Source of the DNA: Mycobacterium sp. IS-1590
GTDB taxonomy: Bacteria > Actinomycetota > Actinomycetes > Mycobacteriales > Mycobacteriaceae
Direction of reading: 5' to 3'
Assembly (NCBI RefSeq): GCF_001500025.1
Contig: NZ_LQIW01000050.1
Location: 124,001 to 188,000 of the forward strand
Length of the DNA stretch: 64,000 nt
Shown: positions 40,223 to 47,737 of the stretch, in pieces
How the letters are laid out: each line of letters starts with the position of its first letter
How positions within the stretch are numbered: the first letter of the stretch is position 1
Translations under genes and position numbers: made by a program
Notes under the pieces: model-generated
Seen by the model: the letters and a program-made list of their open reading frames with translations, nothing else
Database searches by the model: none
Told to the model about the DNA's origin: nothing

Positions 40223-41965
40223 ATGACCGAACCGCAGCGTGCCGTCGTCGCCCGCCTGTCCGCTGATGTCGCCGCGATCTCCGCGTACCTGGCGCGGGTG
40301 TCGTCGGACCTGACCGAACTCGACCGGCAGCTGGCGTCGTCACCGCAATACCAGCCGCAATACCACCCGACCGCCTACGTCGCGCCGCCGCAGTATCAGC
40401 CGCAACACGTTGAGCCCGTTGGGTATTCACCGCCGAAGCCGGCCCGGGATGAGGGCTGGATCGGCAAGCTGCTGGCGGTCGCCGGTGTCGCGGTGACGCT
40501 GATCGGGGTGGTGTTCCTCCTCGTGCTGGCCGCGCAGGCGGGCCTGTTGAGCCCTCAGATCCGCGTCGCGGCCGGGACGGCGCTGGCCGCTGGGCTCGTG
40601 GGCGCCGGCTGGTGGCTGTATCGCAGGCCCGGCGGCCGCACCGGGGCGGTCGCCCTGGCGGCGACCGGTATCGCCGCGGCCTATATGGACGTCATCGCGT
40701 TGACCACGATCTACGACTGGGTGGCTCCGCCCGTCGGCCTGATTCTCGCCGCACTCATCGGTGGCGGCGGGCTCACCTTGGCCCGGCGATGGAACTCCGA
40801 GCAGCTGGGGTTGCTCGTGCTGGTGCCGCTGTTGGTGCTGGCGCCGATCGTGGTCGGTGGTGTCACGCTGCTGCTCGTGGCGTTCATGCTCGCTCTGTCG
40901 GCGGCCTCGCTGCCCGTGCAGATCGGCAAGGACTGGCTCTGGCTGCATGCCGCCCGGATCGCGGCGGGCACTCTGCCGCTGTTGGTGGCGCTCCTCGGCG
41001 TGCACTTCGATGACGGACGCGACCCGTGGCTGGTCGGTGCGTGTGGCATCGGCGCGTTGCTCGCGATCGCCGGGGCACTCGTCCTGCTGCCGGGTACAGC
41101 CAACAGGTCGGCGATGGCCGTGTTGACCGGGGCCGGCGTGCTGCCTGTGCTCTCCGTTGCGCTGGCCGCCGACCGCGTCGTCGCGGCTCTGATGGCGGCC
41201 GCGCTGGCGGCCGGACTGCTCGCCATCGTGCTCATCGGCGACCGGTTGCCGGGCGTCGACGGCGCGGTACGGCGCATCTGGACGGTGCTGTCCGCGATAT
41301 CGGCGCTGACCGCGGTGGTGGTCGCGTTCGACGGCCCGATCGCGGGACCGGTGCTGTTCGCGATGGCGCTGGTGGTGGCGTTGGCCGGGCGGCAGCACCT
41401 CACGGCGAAGACGATCTCGGTCGGCTTCGCGGCCGTCGGTGCCCTCTACTACCTGAACTGGGCCCCGCCGGACACGCTGCTGTGGGGGACGTCGGCCAGC
41501 GCCGGGGTGGCCGCCTCGACGCTGATCGCCAGCGTGCTGCTGATCGCGTGGTCGGTGACGATGGTGTGGGCGTTCGACCGGCGCAATTCGGCCCTGTGGG
41601 CGGTCGCCGCCGTCGTCGCGGGATACGCGATCACCACGTTCGCCGTCACCACGGGTGTGCTGATCGGTGGCACCGACAGCGGCTTCTACGCCGGTCACAT
41701 GGCGGCGACAATCTGCTGGATCGGGCTGGCCGCCGCGTTGTTCGGTTACGCGGCGCGGCTGCCGCGAACCGACCGGTCGGTCCCGATCGCCGGGGGCCTG
41801 GCGCTGGTGGCCGCGGCGATGGCGAAGCTGTTCCTGTTCGACCTCGGCACGCTCGACGGCATCTTCCGGGTCGTGGTGTTCATCGTCGTCGGCCTGGTGC
41901 TGCTGGGCATGGGCGCCGGATATGCCCGTCTGCTGGAGAGACAAGACCAACAAAATAGCCTCTGA
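40223..41965 (+). CDS. DUF2339 multi-pass membrane protein
   Basis: The 580-residue product starts with a short coiled segment (RLSADVAAISAYLARVSSDLTELDRQL), then a Gln/Pro/Tyr-rich linker with the repeat PQYQPQ. From about residue 75 it consists of some sixteen to eighteen hydrophobic segments. This is the DUF2339 pattern: N-terminal helix, linker, then many membrane spans. Its function is not established; relatives are discussed as envelope proteins. I chose the ATG at 40223, giving MTEPQRAVVARL, over one 21 bases upstream. The gene lies 44 bases after the response regulator, so it could belong to the same unit. Confidence 0.85.
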   Translation: MTEPQRAVVARLSADVAAISAYLARVSSDLTELDRQLASSPQYQPQYHPTAYVAPPQYQPQHVEPVGYSPPKPARDEGWIGKLLAVAGVAVTLIGVVFLLVLAAQAGLLSPQIRVAAGTALAAGLVGAGWWLYRRPGGRTGAVALAATGIAAAYMDVIALTTIYDWVAPPVGLILAALIGGGGLTLARRWNSEQLGLLVLVPLLVLAPIVVGGVTLLLVAFMLALSAASLPVQIGKDWLWLHAARIAAGTLPLLVALLGVHFDDGRDPWLVGACGIGALLAIAGALVLLPGTANRSAMAVLTGAGVLPVLSVALAADRVVAALMAAALAAGLLAIVLIGDRLPGVDGAVRRIWTVLSAISALTAVVVAFDGPIAGPVLFAMALVVALAGRQHLTAKTISVGFAAVGALYYLNWAPPDTLLWGTSASAGVAASTLIASVLLIAWSVTMVWAFDRRNSALWAVAAVVAGYAITTFAVTTGVLIGGTDSGFYAGHMAATICWIGLAAALFGYAARLPRTDRSVPIAGGLALVAAAMAKLFLFDLGTLDGIFRVVVFIVVGLVLLGMGAGYARLLERQDQQNSL

Positions 41966-42019
41966 CCAGGAACTGTGCTAAACTGGAATCAATCCAAAAA
42001 AGGAGGCGTTGTAGCGATC

Positions 42020-42511
42020 ATGACCACCACAACACGTCGTTCAGAAGCAGATATCGAGGCATTCGAGGCCTCACCGGAACTCAGCGACAGCCTGCAGCGG
42101 GTTCTGGTCGATCTGATCGAGCTGCATCTTCAGGGTAAGCAGGCGCACTGGAACATCGTCGGCACCAACTTCCGCGACCTTCATCTACAGCTCGACGAAC
42201 TCGTCGACTTCGCCCGCGAGGGCAGTGACACCATCGCCGAGCGGATGCGCGCGCTGGAAGCGTGGCCCGACGGACGGTCGGATACGGTCACCGCCGGCAC
42301 CTCGCTGCCGCAGTTCCCCGCCTACGCGGTGAGCACCCAGGACGCGGTCGACCTGATCACGGGTCGGGTGTACGCCGCTGTCGACACGATGCGTCGGGTT
42401 CACGACGCCGTGGACGCCGAGGATCCGACCTCTGCCGACATCCTCCATCAGTTGATCGAGGGCCTCGAGAAGCTGGCCTGGTTGATCAAGTCGGAGAACC
42501 GCAAGGTCTAG
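42020..42511 (+). CDS. Dps-type ferritin-like DNA-protection protein
   Basis: The 163-residue product is a Dps protein: a four-helix bundle forming dodecamers that oxidise and store iron and can bind DNA. The ferroxidase residues typical of Dps are visible: His43 in GKQAHWN, His55 and Asp59 in DLHLQLDELVDF, and Asp70 with Glu74 in SDTIAERM. It most resembles the second Dps of M. smegmatis (from memory). The ATG at 42020 has AAGGAGG 13 bases upstream. A GTG at 41975 would add 15 residues, but a -10-like TAAACT at 41979-41984 overlaps that extension, so I prefer the shorter form. A strong terminator follows. Confidence 0.92.
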   Translation: MTTTTRRSEADIEAFEASPELSDSLQRVLVDLIELHLQGKQAHWNIVGTNFRDLHLQLDELVDFAREGSDTIAERMRALEAWPDGRSDTVTAGTSLPQFPAYAVSTQDAVDLITGRVYAAVDTMRRVHDAVDAEDPTSADILHQLIEGLEKLAWLIKSENRKV

Positions 42512-42530
42512 CAGGTTCGCCGAACCGCCG

Positions 42531-42573
42531 ACGCCGCGACTGTGCGTTTCACAACGCCGGTCGCGGCGTTTTG
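42531..42573 (+). terminator. Intrinsic terminator after the Dps gene
   Basis: ACGCCGCGAC (42531-42540) and GTCGCGGCGT (42560-42569) form a perfect ten-base stem around a 19-base loop, followed by TTTT at 42569-42572. It starts 19 bases after the Dps stop codon and would insulate the next gene. Confidence 0.75.
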
Positions 42574-42631
42574 CATCTGTGATCGCATCGCGGGGTGGGT
42601 TGTTTTCCGCGATCGGGGTATATCTCCGGCC

Positions 42632-43081
42632 GTGACTGTGACACGCGATATTCACGCATCCCGTCAGCAGGTCTGGGACGTCATGGCCGACGGATGGACG
42701 TACTCCCAATGGGTGGTCGGCAACAGCCGGATGCGCGCCGTCGACCCGAACTGGCCGGCACCCGGATCCGAGATCCGGCATTCGGTGGGCGTCTGGCCGC
42801 TCCTGCTCAACGACGTCACCGTCGTGGAGAAGAGTGTGCCGCCCGAGGAGTTGGTGCTGCACGCCAAGGGGCGGCCCTTCGGTGGCGCGCGAATCGTCCT
42901 GCGGCTGCACGACATTCCCGACGGTTGCCGGGTGGAGATGACGGAGTTCCCGGTGAGCGGCCCCGCCGCGGTCATGCCCAACAAGCTGACCGACATCGCC
43001 GTCTACCCCCGTAACCGGGAGACCCTGCGGCGGCTGGCCGCACTGGCCGAGCGGCTCAAACCGACTGAGGTCGACGACTGA
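42632..43081 (+). CDS. SRPBCC-family (START-like) protein
   Basis: The 149-residue product has the polyketide-cyclase/SRPBCC pattern: a first strand VTVTRDIHASRQQVWDVMAD, a central PAPGSEIRHSVGVWPLL, and a long C-terminal helix RETLRRLAALAERL. Such proteins bind hydrophobic ligands in a cavity; the ligand is unknown. The GTG at 42632 gives a start at the first strand; an ATG at 42542 would begin inside the Dps terminator and add an unrelated 30 residues. GGGTAT at 42616-42621 resembles a SigF -10, but no good -35 lies at the right distance. Its last 26 bases overlap the end of the convergent cyclase gene. Confidence 0.85.
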   Translation: MTVTRDIHASRQQVWDVMADGWTYSQWVVGNSRMRAVDPNWPAPGSEIRHSVGVWPLLLNDVTVVEKSVPPEELVLHAKGRPFGGARIVLRLHDIPDGCRVEMTEFPVSGPAAVMPNKLTDIAVYPRNRETLRRLAALAERLKPTEVDD

Positions 43082-44357
43082 GCGGTTGGAGTTCGACCGC
43101 CTCGCGCACCGCGGCGTCGTCGCGACGACCGACGAGGTACCACGTCGTCATGACGCCCTTGCCTTTGACGTCGACCTCGCCGCGGGGCTCGAACACGAAC
43201 GTGCTGCGCAGGCGTTCGTACACGTCCTGGGGAACCTGAATGCGGCCCTCGACGTCGGTGGTCTCCATCCGGGACGCGACGTTGACCGCATCGCCCCACA
43301 CGTCGTAGAAGAACTTGCGCGCCCCGACGACCCCGGCGACGACCGGTCCCGCGGCCAGACCGATCCGCAGGGGCACCTTGCGTCCGCGTGGGTCGCGCAG
43401 GTCGGCGACGGCGTCGGCCATGTCGAGAGCCAGGCAGGCCAGCGCTTCGAGATGATCGGGGCGCGGATGCGGCACACCGCTGACCACCATGTAGGAGTCG
43501 CCGCTTGTCTTGACCTTCTCCAGGCCGTGACGGTCGACGAGTGCGTCGAGATCGGTGTAGAGCCGGTCGAGGAACCGCACCAGATCGCACGGGTTCGTGT
43601 CGCTGGCCCGCTCGGTGTACCCGGCGATGTCGGCGAACAGGATCGATGCGTCGTCGTACCTGTCGGCGATGACCGTACGGGTCGGGTCCTTGAGTCGCTC
43701 GGCGATGGTCGCGGGCAGGATGTTGGTCAACAGGCGTTCGGAGCGCTCGTATTCGGCCTCCATCGCCAACCGTGCGCGGCGGATCTCCCGAAGCGCGAAC
43801 CACAGCGTGGCCACGACGAGAATCCACGCGGTGGCCACGGTGAGGATGAACGAGGTCGTGCGCGCCCAGTCCGGTTGAATGCCGGTGTTTTCCGGGACGA
43901 AGAACTCCAGAGCCACCACCGTCGCCGCACCCAGCGCCGACAGCACCGAGGCCAGCACGATGTGGTCGATGCCGAGGATGACCACCACGATCGCGGCCGC
44001 GACGACGAAGTAGAACTGCAGCCCCGAACCGGTCCCGAGCTGTATGCACTGGATCGCGATGGTCACGTACGCGACGGCGAAGAACACCAGCGGCGCGACC
44101 AGCTCGCCGAACCGGCACAGCAGGGGGATGGTGGCGAACGCAACGGCGCTGACGAGGCTGAGGACCGGGATCCACCACACCTCGACGCCGACGAGCAGAC
44201 CCTGAAAGCCGAAGAAGGCGCTGATGGCCGCGCTGATCATGGCGGTGACGTCGAGTACCCGGCGGCGTCGCACGGACCTTTCCGCGTGATGCCGAACCCG
44301 GGCGGGCGTCCGGTTTTCGAGCGCCACTTCGGGCACGCAGACCGGCCGCAGCCTCAT
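43056..44357 (-). CDS. cya: Membrane class III adenylate cyclase (Rv1625c type)
   Basis: The 433-residue product has six membrane segments between about residues 35 and 190, a linker helix, and one class III cyclase domain. Catalytic residues are all visible: metal Asp243 in FADIAGYTERAS, purine-binding Lys283 and metal Asp287 in EKVKTSGDSYM, Asp352 in FYDVWGDAVN, and Asn359 with Arg363 in NVASR. The Lys/Asp purine pair means ATP rather than GTP. It would work as a homodimer resembling half of a mammalian membrane cyclase. I chose the ATG at 44357; the open frame further upstream enters the tRNA gene. The tRNA lies 50 bases upstream on the same strand. Confidence 0.94.
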   Translation of the reverse strand: MRLRPVCVPEVALENRTPARVRHHAERSVRRRRVLDVTAMISAAISAFFGFQGLLVGVEVWWIPVLSLVSAVAFATIPLLCRFGELVAPLVFFAVAYVTIAIQCIQLGTGSGLQFYFVVAAAIVVVILGIDHIVLASVLSALGAATVVALEFFVPENTGIQPDWARTTSFILTVATAWILVVATLWFALREIRRARLAMEAEYERSERLLTNILPATIAERLKDPTRTVIADRYDDASILFADIAGYTERASDTNPCDLVRFLDRLYTDLDALVDRHGLEKVKTSGDSYMVVSGVPHPRPDHLEALACLALDMADAVADLRDPRGRKVPLRIGLAAGPVVAGVVGARKFFYDVWGDAVNVASRMETTDVEGRIQVPQDVYERLRSTFVFEPRGEVDVKGKGVMTTWYLVGRRDDAAVREAVELQPLSRRPQSV

Positions 44358-44407
44358 CTCCACGACTAGAGCGTAACGCCGAACGGTCTCGACCTGCTGA
44401 TTCTCGG

Positions 44408-44481
44408 TGCCCTCGGTGAGACTCGAACTCACACTGTCACGATTTTGAGTCGTGTGCCTCTGCCAATTGGGCTACGAGGGC
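44408..44481 (-). tRNA. leuX: tRNA-Leu, anticodon CAA
   Basis: On the minus strand the 74 bases fold into a full cloverleaf. GCCCTCG pairs with CGAGGGC as acceptor stem, CACGA/TCGTG closes the anticodon loop CTCAAAA with anticodon CAA, and GTGAG/CTCAC forms the T-stem with loop TTCGAGT. The discriminator base is A, and the genome continues CCG, so the final A of CCA is added after transcription. The variable region is only five bases (ACAGT), although most tRNA-Leu have a long arm. The M. tuberculosis leuX gene sits at the same place. Confidence 0.95.
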
Positions 44482-44573
44482 TCTGGTCGTCGTACGGCTC
44501 TGGTGCGCGGCTTACCACCTTAGATGATGCCCCGAACTCGCTGAACGGCACTGCTACCGCCACAATGGTTTCC

Positions 44574-45206
44574 ATGGCAACCGCTGCTGGGGCACCACCC
44601 GAGGCCGTGAAGGGCCGCCGTGTTCTCGTCGCCGAGGACGAAGCGCTCATCCGGATGGACTTGGCCGAGATGCTCCGCGAAGAGGGCTACGAGATCGTCG
44701 GCGAGGCCGGCGACGGACAGGAGGCGGTCGATCTCGCCGAGAGCCTCAAACCCGACCTCGTGATCATGGACGTCAAGATGCCCCGGCGCGACGGCATCGA
44801 CGCCGCCGCCGAGATCGCCGGCAAGCGCATCGCGCCGATCGTCATCCTGACCGCGTTCAGCCAACGGGAGCTGGTCGAACGTGCCAGGGATGCGGGCGCC
44901 ATGGCCTATCTGGTCAAACCCTTCACCGTCACCGACCTCATCCCGGCCATCGAGGTCGCGGTGAGCCGCTTCGGGGAGATCGCCGCGCTGGAGCAGGAAG
45001 TGGCCACGCTGTCGGACCGGTTGGAGACGCGCAAGCTGGTCGAACGGGCCAAGGGTTTGCTGCAGACCAACCAGGGGATGACCGAACCCGAGGCGTTCAA
45101 GTGGATCCAACGCGCCGCGATGGACCGGCGCACCACCATGAAGCGCGTCGCCGAAGTGGTGCTCGAAACCCTCGACGCGCCGAGCGATGCGCCGGAACCG
45201 AGTTAA
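44574..45206 (+). CDS. pdtaR: Response regulator with ANTAR RNA-binding domain (PdtaR)
   Basis: The 210-residue product has a receiver domain with Glu21-Asp22 in VLVAEDEALIRMD, phospho-acceptor Asp66 in LVIMDVKMPRRDG and LTAFSQ, and Lys in YLVKPF. A coiled linker leads to an ANTAR domain (about 140-200: RKLVERAKGLLQTNQGMTEPEAFKWIQRAAMDRRTTMKRVAE). By family knowledge, phosphorylated PdtaR binds hairpin pairs in leader RNAs and prevents termination; its kinase PdtaS is not in this window. I chose the ATG at 44574. One at 44565 would add three residues, and neither has a ribosome binding site, so a leaderless start is possible (CACAAT ends seven bases before). Confidence 0.94.
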   Translation: MATAAGAPPEAVKGRRVLVAEDEALIRMDLAEMLREEGYEIVGEAGDGQEAVDLAESLKPDLVIMDVKMPRRDGIDAAAEIAGKRIAPIVILTAFSQRELVERARDAGAMAYLVKPFTVTDLIPAIEVAVSRFGEIAALEQEVATLSDRLETRKLVERAKGLLQTNQGMTEPEAFKWIQRAAMDRRTTMKRVAEVVLETLDAPSDAPEPS

Positions 45207-45272
45207 CCGCCGACATGGCACCCCGTAAAAACTGCGTTTCCGATGGCGTGGTTTGACCGCGACGGCCGCGAC

Positions 45273-45291
45273 GCGTGGTTCAACACCACGC
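45273..45291 (+). other. Hairpin between pdtaR and livK
   Basis: GCGTGGT (45273-45279) and ACCACGC (45285-45291) form a perfect seven-base stem with the loop TCAAC. It lies in the 187-base gap after pdtaR. A -10-like TATGGT follows at 45311-45316. No T-run follows, so termination is only possible, not shown. Confidence 0.3.
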
Positions 45292-45393
45292 ACCAGCGCC
45301 GAGCGTTGGCTATGGTCTTCCCGGAACGTCGCCGCCCCCGCCCACCGGGCTGAGGCGCCGGAGCCGACAAACACAACGACCCGGAGGTGAAGC

Positions 45394-46608
45394 GTGCGCG
45401 GTCGCGTGGCACGGAAAGCATTTGCTATCAGTAGCGCAGGCCTGGTTGTGCTCGGCATAGCTGGCTGCCAACAGGCCGAGCCGACCGAGGGCGGTGAGGC
45501 GCAGACCGATCTGAAGATCGTCGAACAGATCCAGATCGACGAGAACGGTGCCGAGGTCAAGGCCGACGAGGGTGCCGCGCCGGCCGACCCCGCCGGGGAC
45601 GGCAACGCGCAGTGCCCGCCGGTGTCGCTGGCGATGGCCGGGGCGCTCAACGGCCCCGACGCGGCACTGGGCATCAACATCAAGAACGGCATCCAGCTCG
45701 CCGTGGACAAGCACAACGCCGCGAACCCCGGGTGCCAGGTCCAGTTGAAGACCTTCGACACCGAGGGCGACCCGCAGAAGGCCACCCAGATCGCGCCGCA
45801 GATCATCAACGACGCGTTCACCATCGGCCTGATCGGTCCCGCCTTCTCCGGTGAGACCATGGCCACCGGCGACGTCTTCAATCAGGCCGGTCTCGTCGCC
45901 GCCACCGCCTCGGCGACCAACGTGACGCTGTCCGACAAGGGCTGGCGGACCTTCTTCCGCGGTCTGGGCAACGACGGCGTGCAGGGCCCGTCGGTGGCCA
46001 ACTACCTGAAGAACACCCTCGGCCACAAGAAGGTCTGCGTCGTCGACGACAGCACGGACTACGGCCTGGGGCTGGCGCAGACCGTCCGCGAGACGCTGGG
46101 CCCGGTGGCCGACTCGTCCTGCAACATCTCGGTCAAGAAGGGCGACAAGGACTTCTCGGCGGCGGTGACCCAGATCAAGGGTGCCAATCCGGACTCGGTG
46201 TTCTTCAGCGGCTACTACGCCGAGGCCGCACCGTTCGTGCAGCAGCTGCGGGACGGCGGCTACGAAGGGACCTTCGCCAGCGCCGACGGCACCAAGGACC
46301 CCGAGTTCGTCAAGCAGGCCGGCGACGCGTCCAAGGACGCCGTGCTGTCGTGCCCGTGCGGCCCGGCCACCGGCAGCTTCGCCGACGAGTACACCAAGAA
46401 ATTCAACCAGGAACCCGGCACGTACAGCAGCGAGGGCTACGACCTGGGCACCATCCTGCTGAAGGGCATCGACTCGGGCGCCATCACCCGTCCCGCGCTG
46501 CTCGACTTCGTCCGCAACTACGACGGTCGCGGCGTGGCCCGGCAGTACCAGTGGACCCCGAACGGTGAGTTGACCACCAGCTTGATCTGGATCTACAAAG
46601 TCCAATAG
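45394..46608 (+). CDS. livK: Branched-chain amino-acid ABC transporter, substrate-binding lipoprotein
   Basis: The 404-residue product has a lipobox VLGIAGC with Cys25, then an acidic linker of about 45 residues. A type I periplasmic-binding fold follows with SLAMAGALNGPDAALGINIKNG, the hinge GLIGPAFSGETMATG, KKVCVVDDSTDYGLGLAQ and SVFFSGYYAEAAPFVQQL. The family binds leucine, isoleucine, valine or related compounds; the exact ligand is not readable. GGAGG lies seven bases before the GTG at 45394. A strong terminator separates it from livH, consistent with much higher expression of the binding protein than of the membrane parts. Confidence 0.93.
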   Translation: MRGRVARKAFAISSAGLVVLGIAGCQQAEPTEGGEAQTDLKIVEQIQIDENGAEVKADEGAAPADPAGDGNAQCPPVSLAMAGALNGPDAALGINIKNGIQLAVDKHNAANPGCQVQLKTFDTEGDPQKATQIAPQIINDAFTIGLIGPAFSGETMATGDVFNQAGLVAATASATNVTLSDKGWRTFFRGLGNDGVQGPSVANYLKNTLGHKKVCVVDDSTDYGLGLAQTVRETLGPVADSSCNISVKKGDKDFSAAVTQIKGANPDSVFFSGYYAEAAPFVQQLRDGGYEGTFASADGTKDPEFVKQAGDASKDAVLSCPCGPATGSFADEYTKKFNQEPGTYSSEGYDLGTILLKGIDSGAITRPALLDFVRNYDGRGVARQYQWTPNGELTTSLIWIYKVQ

Positions 46609-46619
46609 CCGCTGAGGCG

Positions 46620-46655
46620 AACGCGTCCGAGACCGCAAGGCTCGGACGCGTTTTC
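46620..46655 (+). terminator. Intrinsic terminator between livK and livH
   Basis: AACGCGTCCGAG (46620-46631) and CTCGGACGCGTT (46641-46652) form a perfect 12-base stem with the nine-base loop ACCGCAAGG. It is followed by a short T-run to 46654. It begins 11 bases after the livK stop and would end most transcripts before livHMGF. Confidence 0.8.
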
Positions 46656-46690
46656 GCTAGAGGCCTGTCCCCGCGAGGAGCCGCCACCGG

Positions 46691-47737
46691 ATGACCGGGA
46701 TCCCACCCGAGTGCGTCGACCAGTACACCTGTTTGGCCGCGAACATCAGCTTCAACCTGGACGGGTTGCGAGACGGCTTCTGGCAGTTGACGATCGACGG
46801 GCTGTCGTGGGGCGCGATCTATGCGTTGGTTGCCGTGGGCTACACGCTGGTCTACGGCGTGCTGAAGCTGATCAACTTCGCACATTCGGAAGTGTTCATG
46901 TTCGGCATGTTCGGGGCGTACTTCTGCCTCGACATGATCCTGGGTTTCACGCCCAGCGGTAACACTTACAACAAAGGCATCGCGCTGACGGTGCTGTACC
47001 TCGGTATCGCCATGCTGTTCGCGATGGCGGTGTCCGGCGCCACGGCGGTCGGCCTGGAGGCGGTGGCCTATCGGCCGCTGCGGCGACGCAAGGCCGACCG
47101 ACTGTCGTTTCTCATCACCGCGATCGGAATGTCGTTCGTGCTGCAGGAGTTCGTGCACTTCATCCTGCCGAAGATCATCGACGGCTACGGCGGATCCAAT
47201 GCGCAGCAACCGATCCGGCTCGTCGCACCCGAAACTCAGTTCACGGTGTTCGGTTCGGCGGTCTCCAACATCACCCTGATCATCGTCGGCGCGGCGCTGG
47301 TCCTCGCGCTGATGACCGACCTGACGATCAACCAAACCAAATTCGGACGCGGGATCCGGGCGGTGGCTCAGGACCCGGACACCGCGACGCTGATGGGCGT
47401 CTCGCGCGAACGCATCATCATGATGACGTTCTTGATCGGTGGCCTGCTGGCCGGGGCGGCCGCGCTGCTGTACACGCTGAAAGTGCCGCAGGGCATCATC
47501 TACTCCGGCGGTTTCCTGCTCGGCATCAAGGCGTTCTCGGCCGCGGTTCTCGGCGGCATCGGCAACCTGCGCGGCGCCCTGCTGGGCGGCCTGCTGCTCG
47601 GCATCATGGAGAACTACGGGCAGGCCGTGTTCGGGACCCAGTGGCGTGACGTCGTGGCTTTCGTGCTGCTGGTTCTGGTTCTGTTTTTCCGGCCGACGGG
47701 GATACTCGGCGAAAGCCTGGGGAAGGCGCGAGCATGA
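46691..47737 (+). CDS. livH: Branched-chain amino-acid ABC transporter, permease LivH
   Basis: The 348-residue product has about eight membrane segments. Family sequences are LSWGAIYALVAVGYTLVYGVLKLINFAHSEVFM at the start, RPLRRRKADRLSFLITAIGMSFVLQ, and GRGIRAVAQDPDTATLMGVSRERI, the loop that contacts the ATPase. Near the end come FSAAVLGGIGNLRGALLGGLLLG and FRPTGILGE. The N-terminus has about 30 extra residues with two cysteines before the first segment. The ATG at 46691 follows CGCGAGGAGCC. It pairs with LivM and starts a four-gene run downstream of the livK terminator. Confidence 0.95.
   Translation: MTGIPPECVDQYTCLAANISFNLDGLRDGFWQLTIDGLSWGAIYALVAVGYTLVYGVLKLINFAHSEVFMFGMFGAYFCLDMILGFTPSGNTYNKGIALTVLYLGIAMLFAMAVSGATAVGLEAVAYRPLRRRKADRLSFLITAIGMSFVLQEFVHFILPKIIDGYGGSNAQQPIRLVAPETQFTVFGSAVSNITLIIVGAALVLALMTDLTINQTKFGRGIRAVAQDPDTATLMGVSRERIIMMTFLIGGLLAGAAALLYTLKVPQGIIYSGGFLLGIKAFSAAVLGGIGNLRGALLGGLLLGIMENYGQAVFGTQWRDVVAFVLLVLVLFFRPTGILGESLGKARA

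Noticed and set aside
40427-41953. Long minus-strand frame of 508 codons opposite the DUF2339 gene
   Set aside because: Its product is a His/Arg/Gln-rich string typical of the antisense of a hydrophobic high-GC gene; the plus-strand protein has clear membrane segments.
42597-42621. SigF promoter before the SRPBCC gene
   Set aside because: GGGTAT fits the -10, but the nearest GGTT-like -35 is 14 bases away instead of 16-17, so the pair is not convincing.
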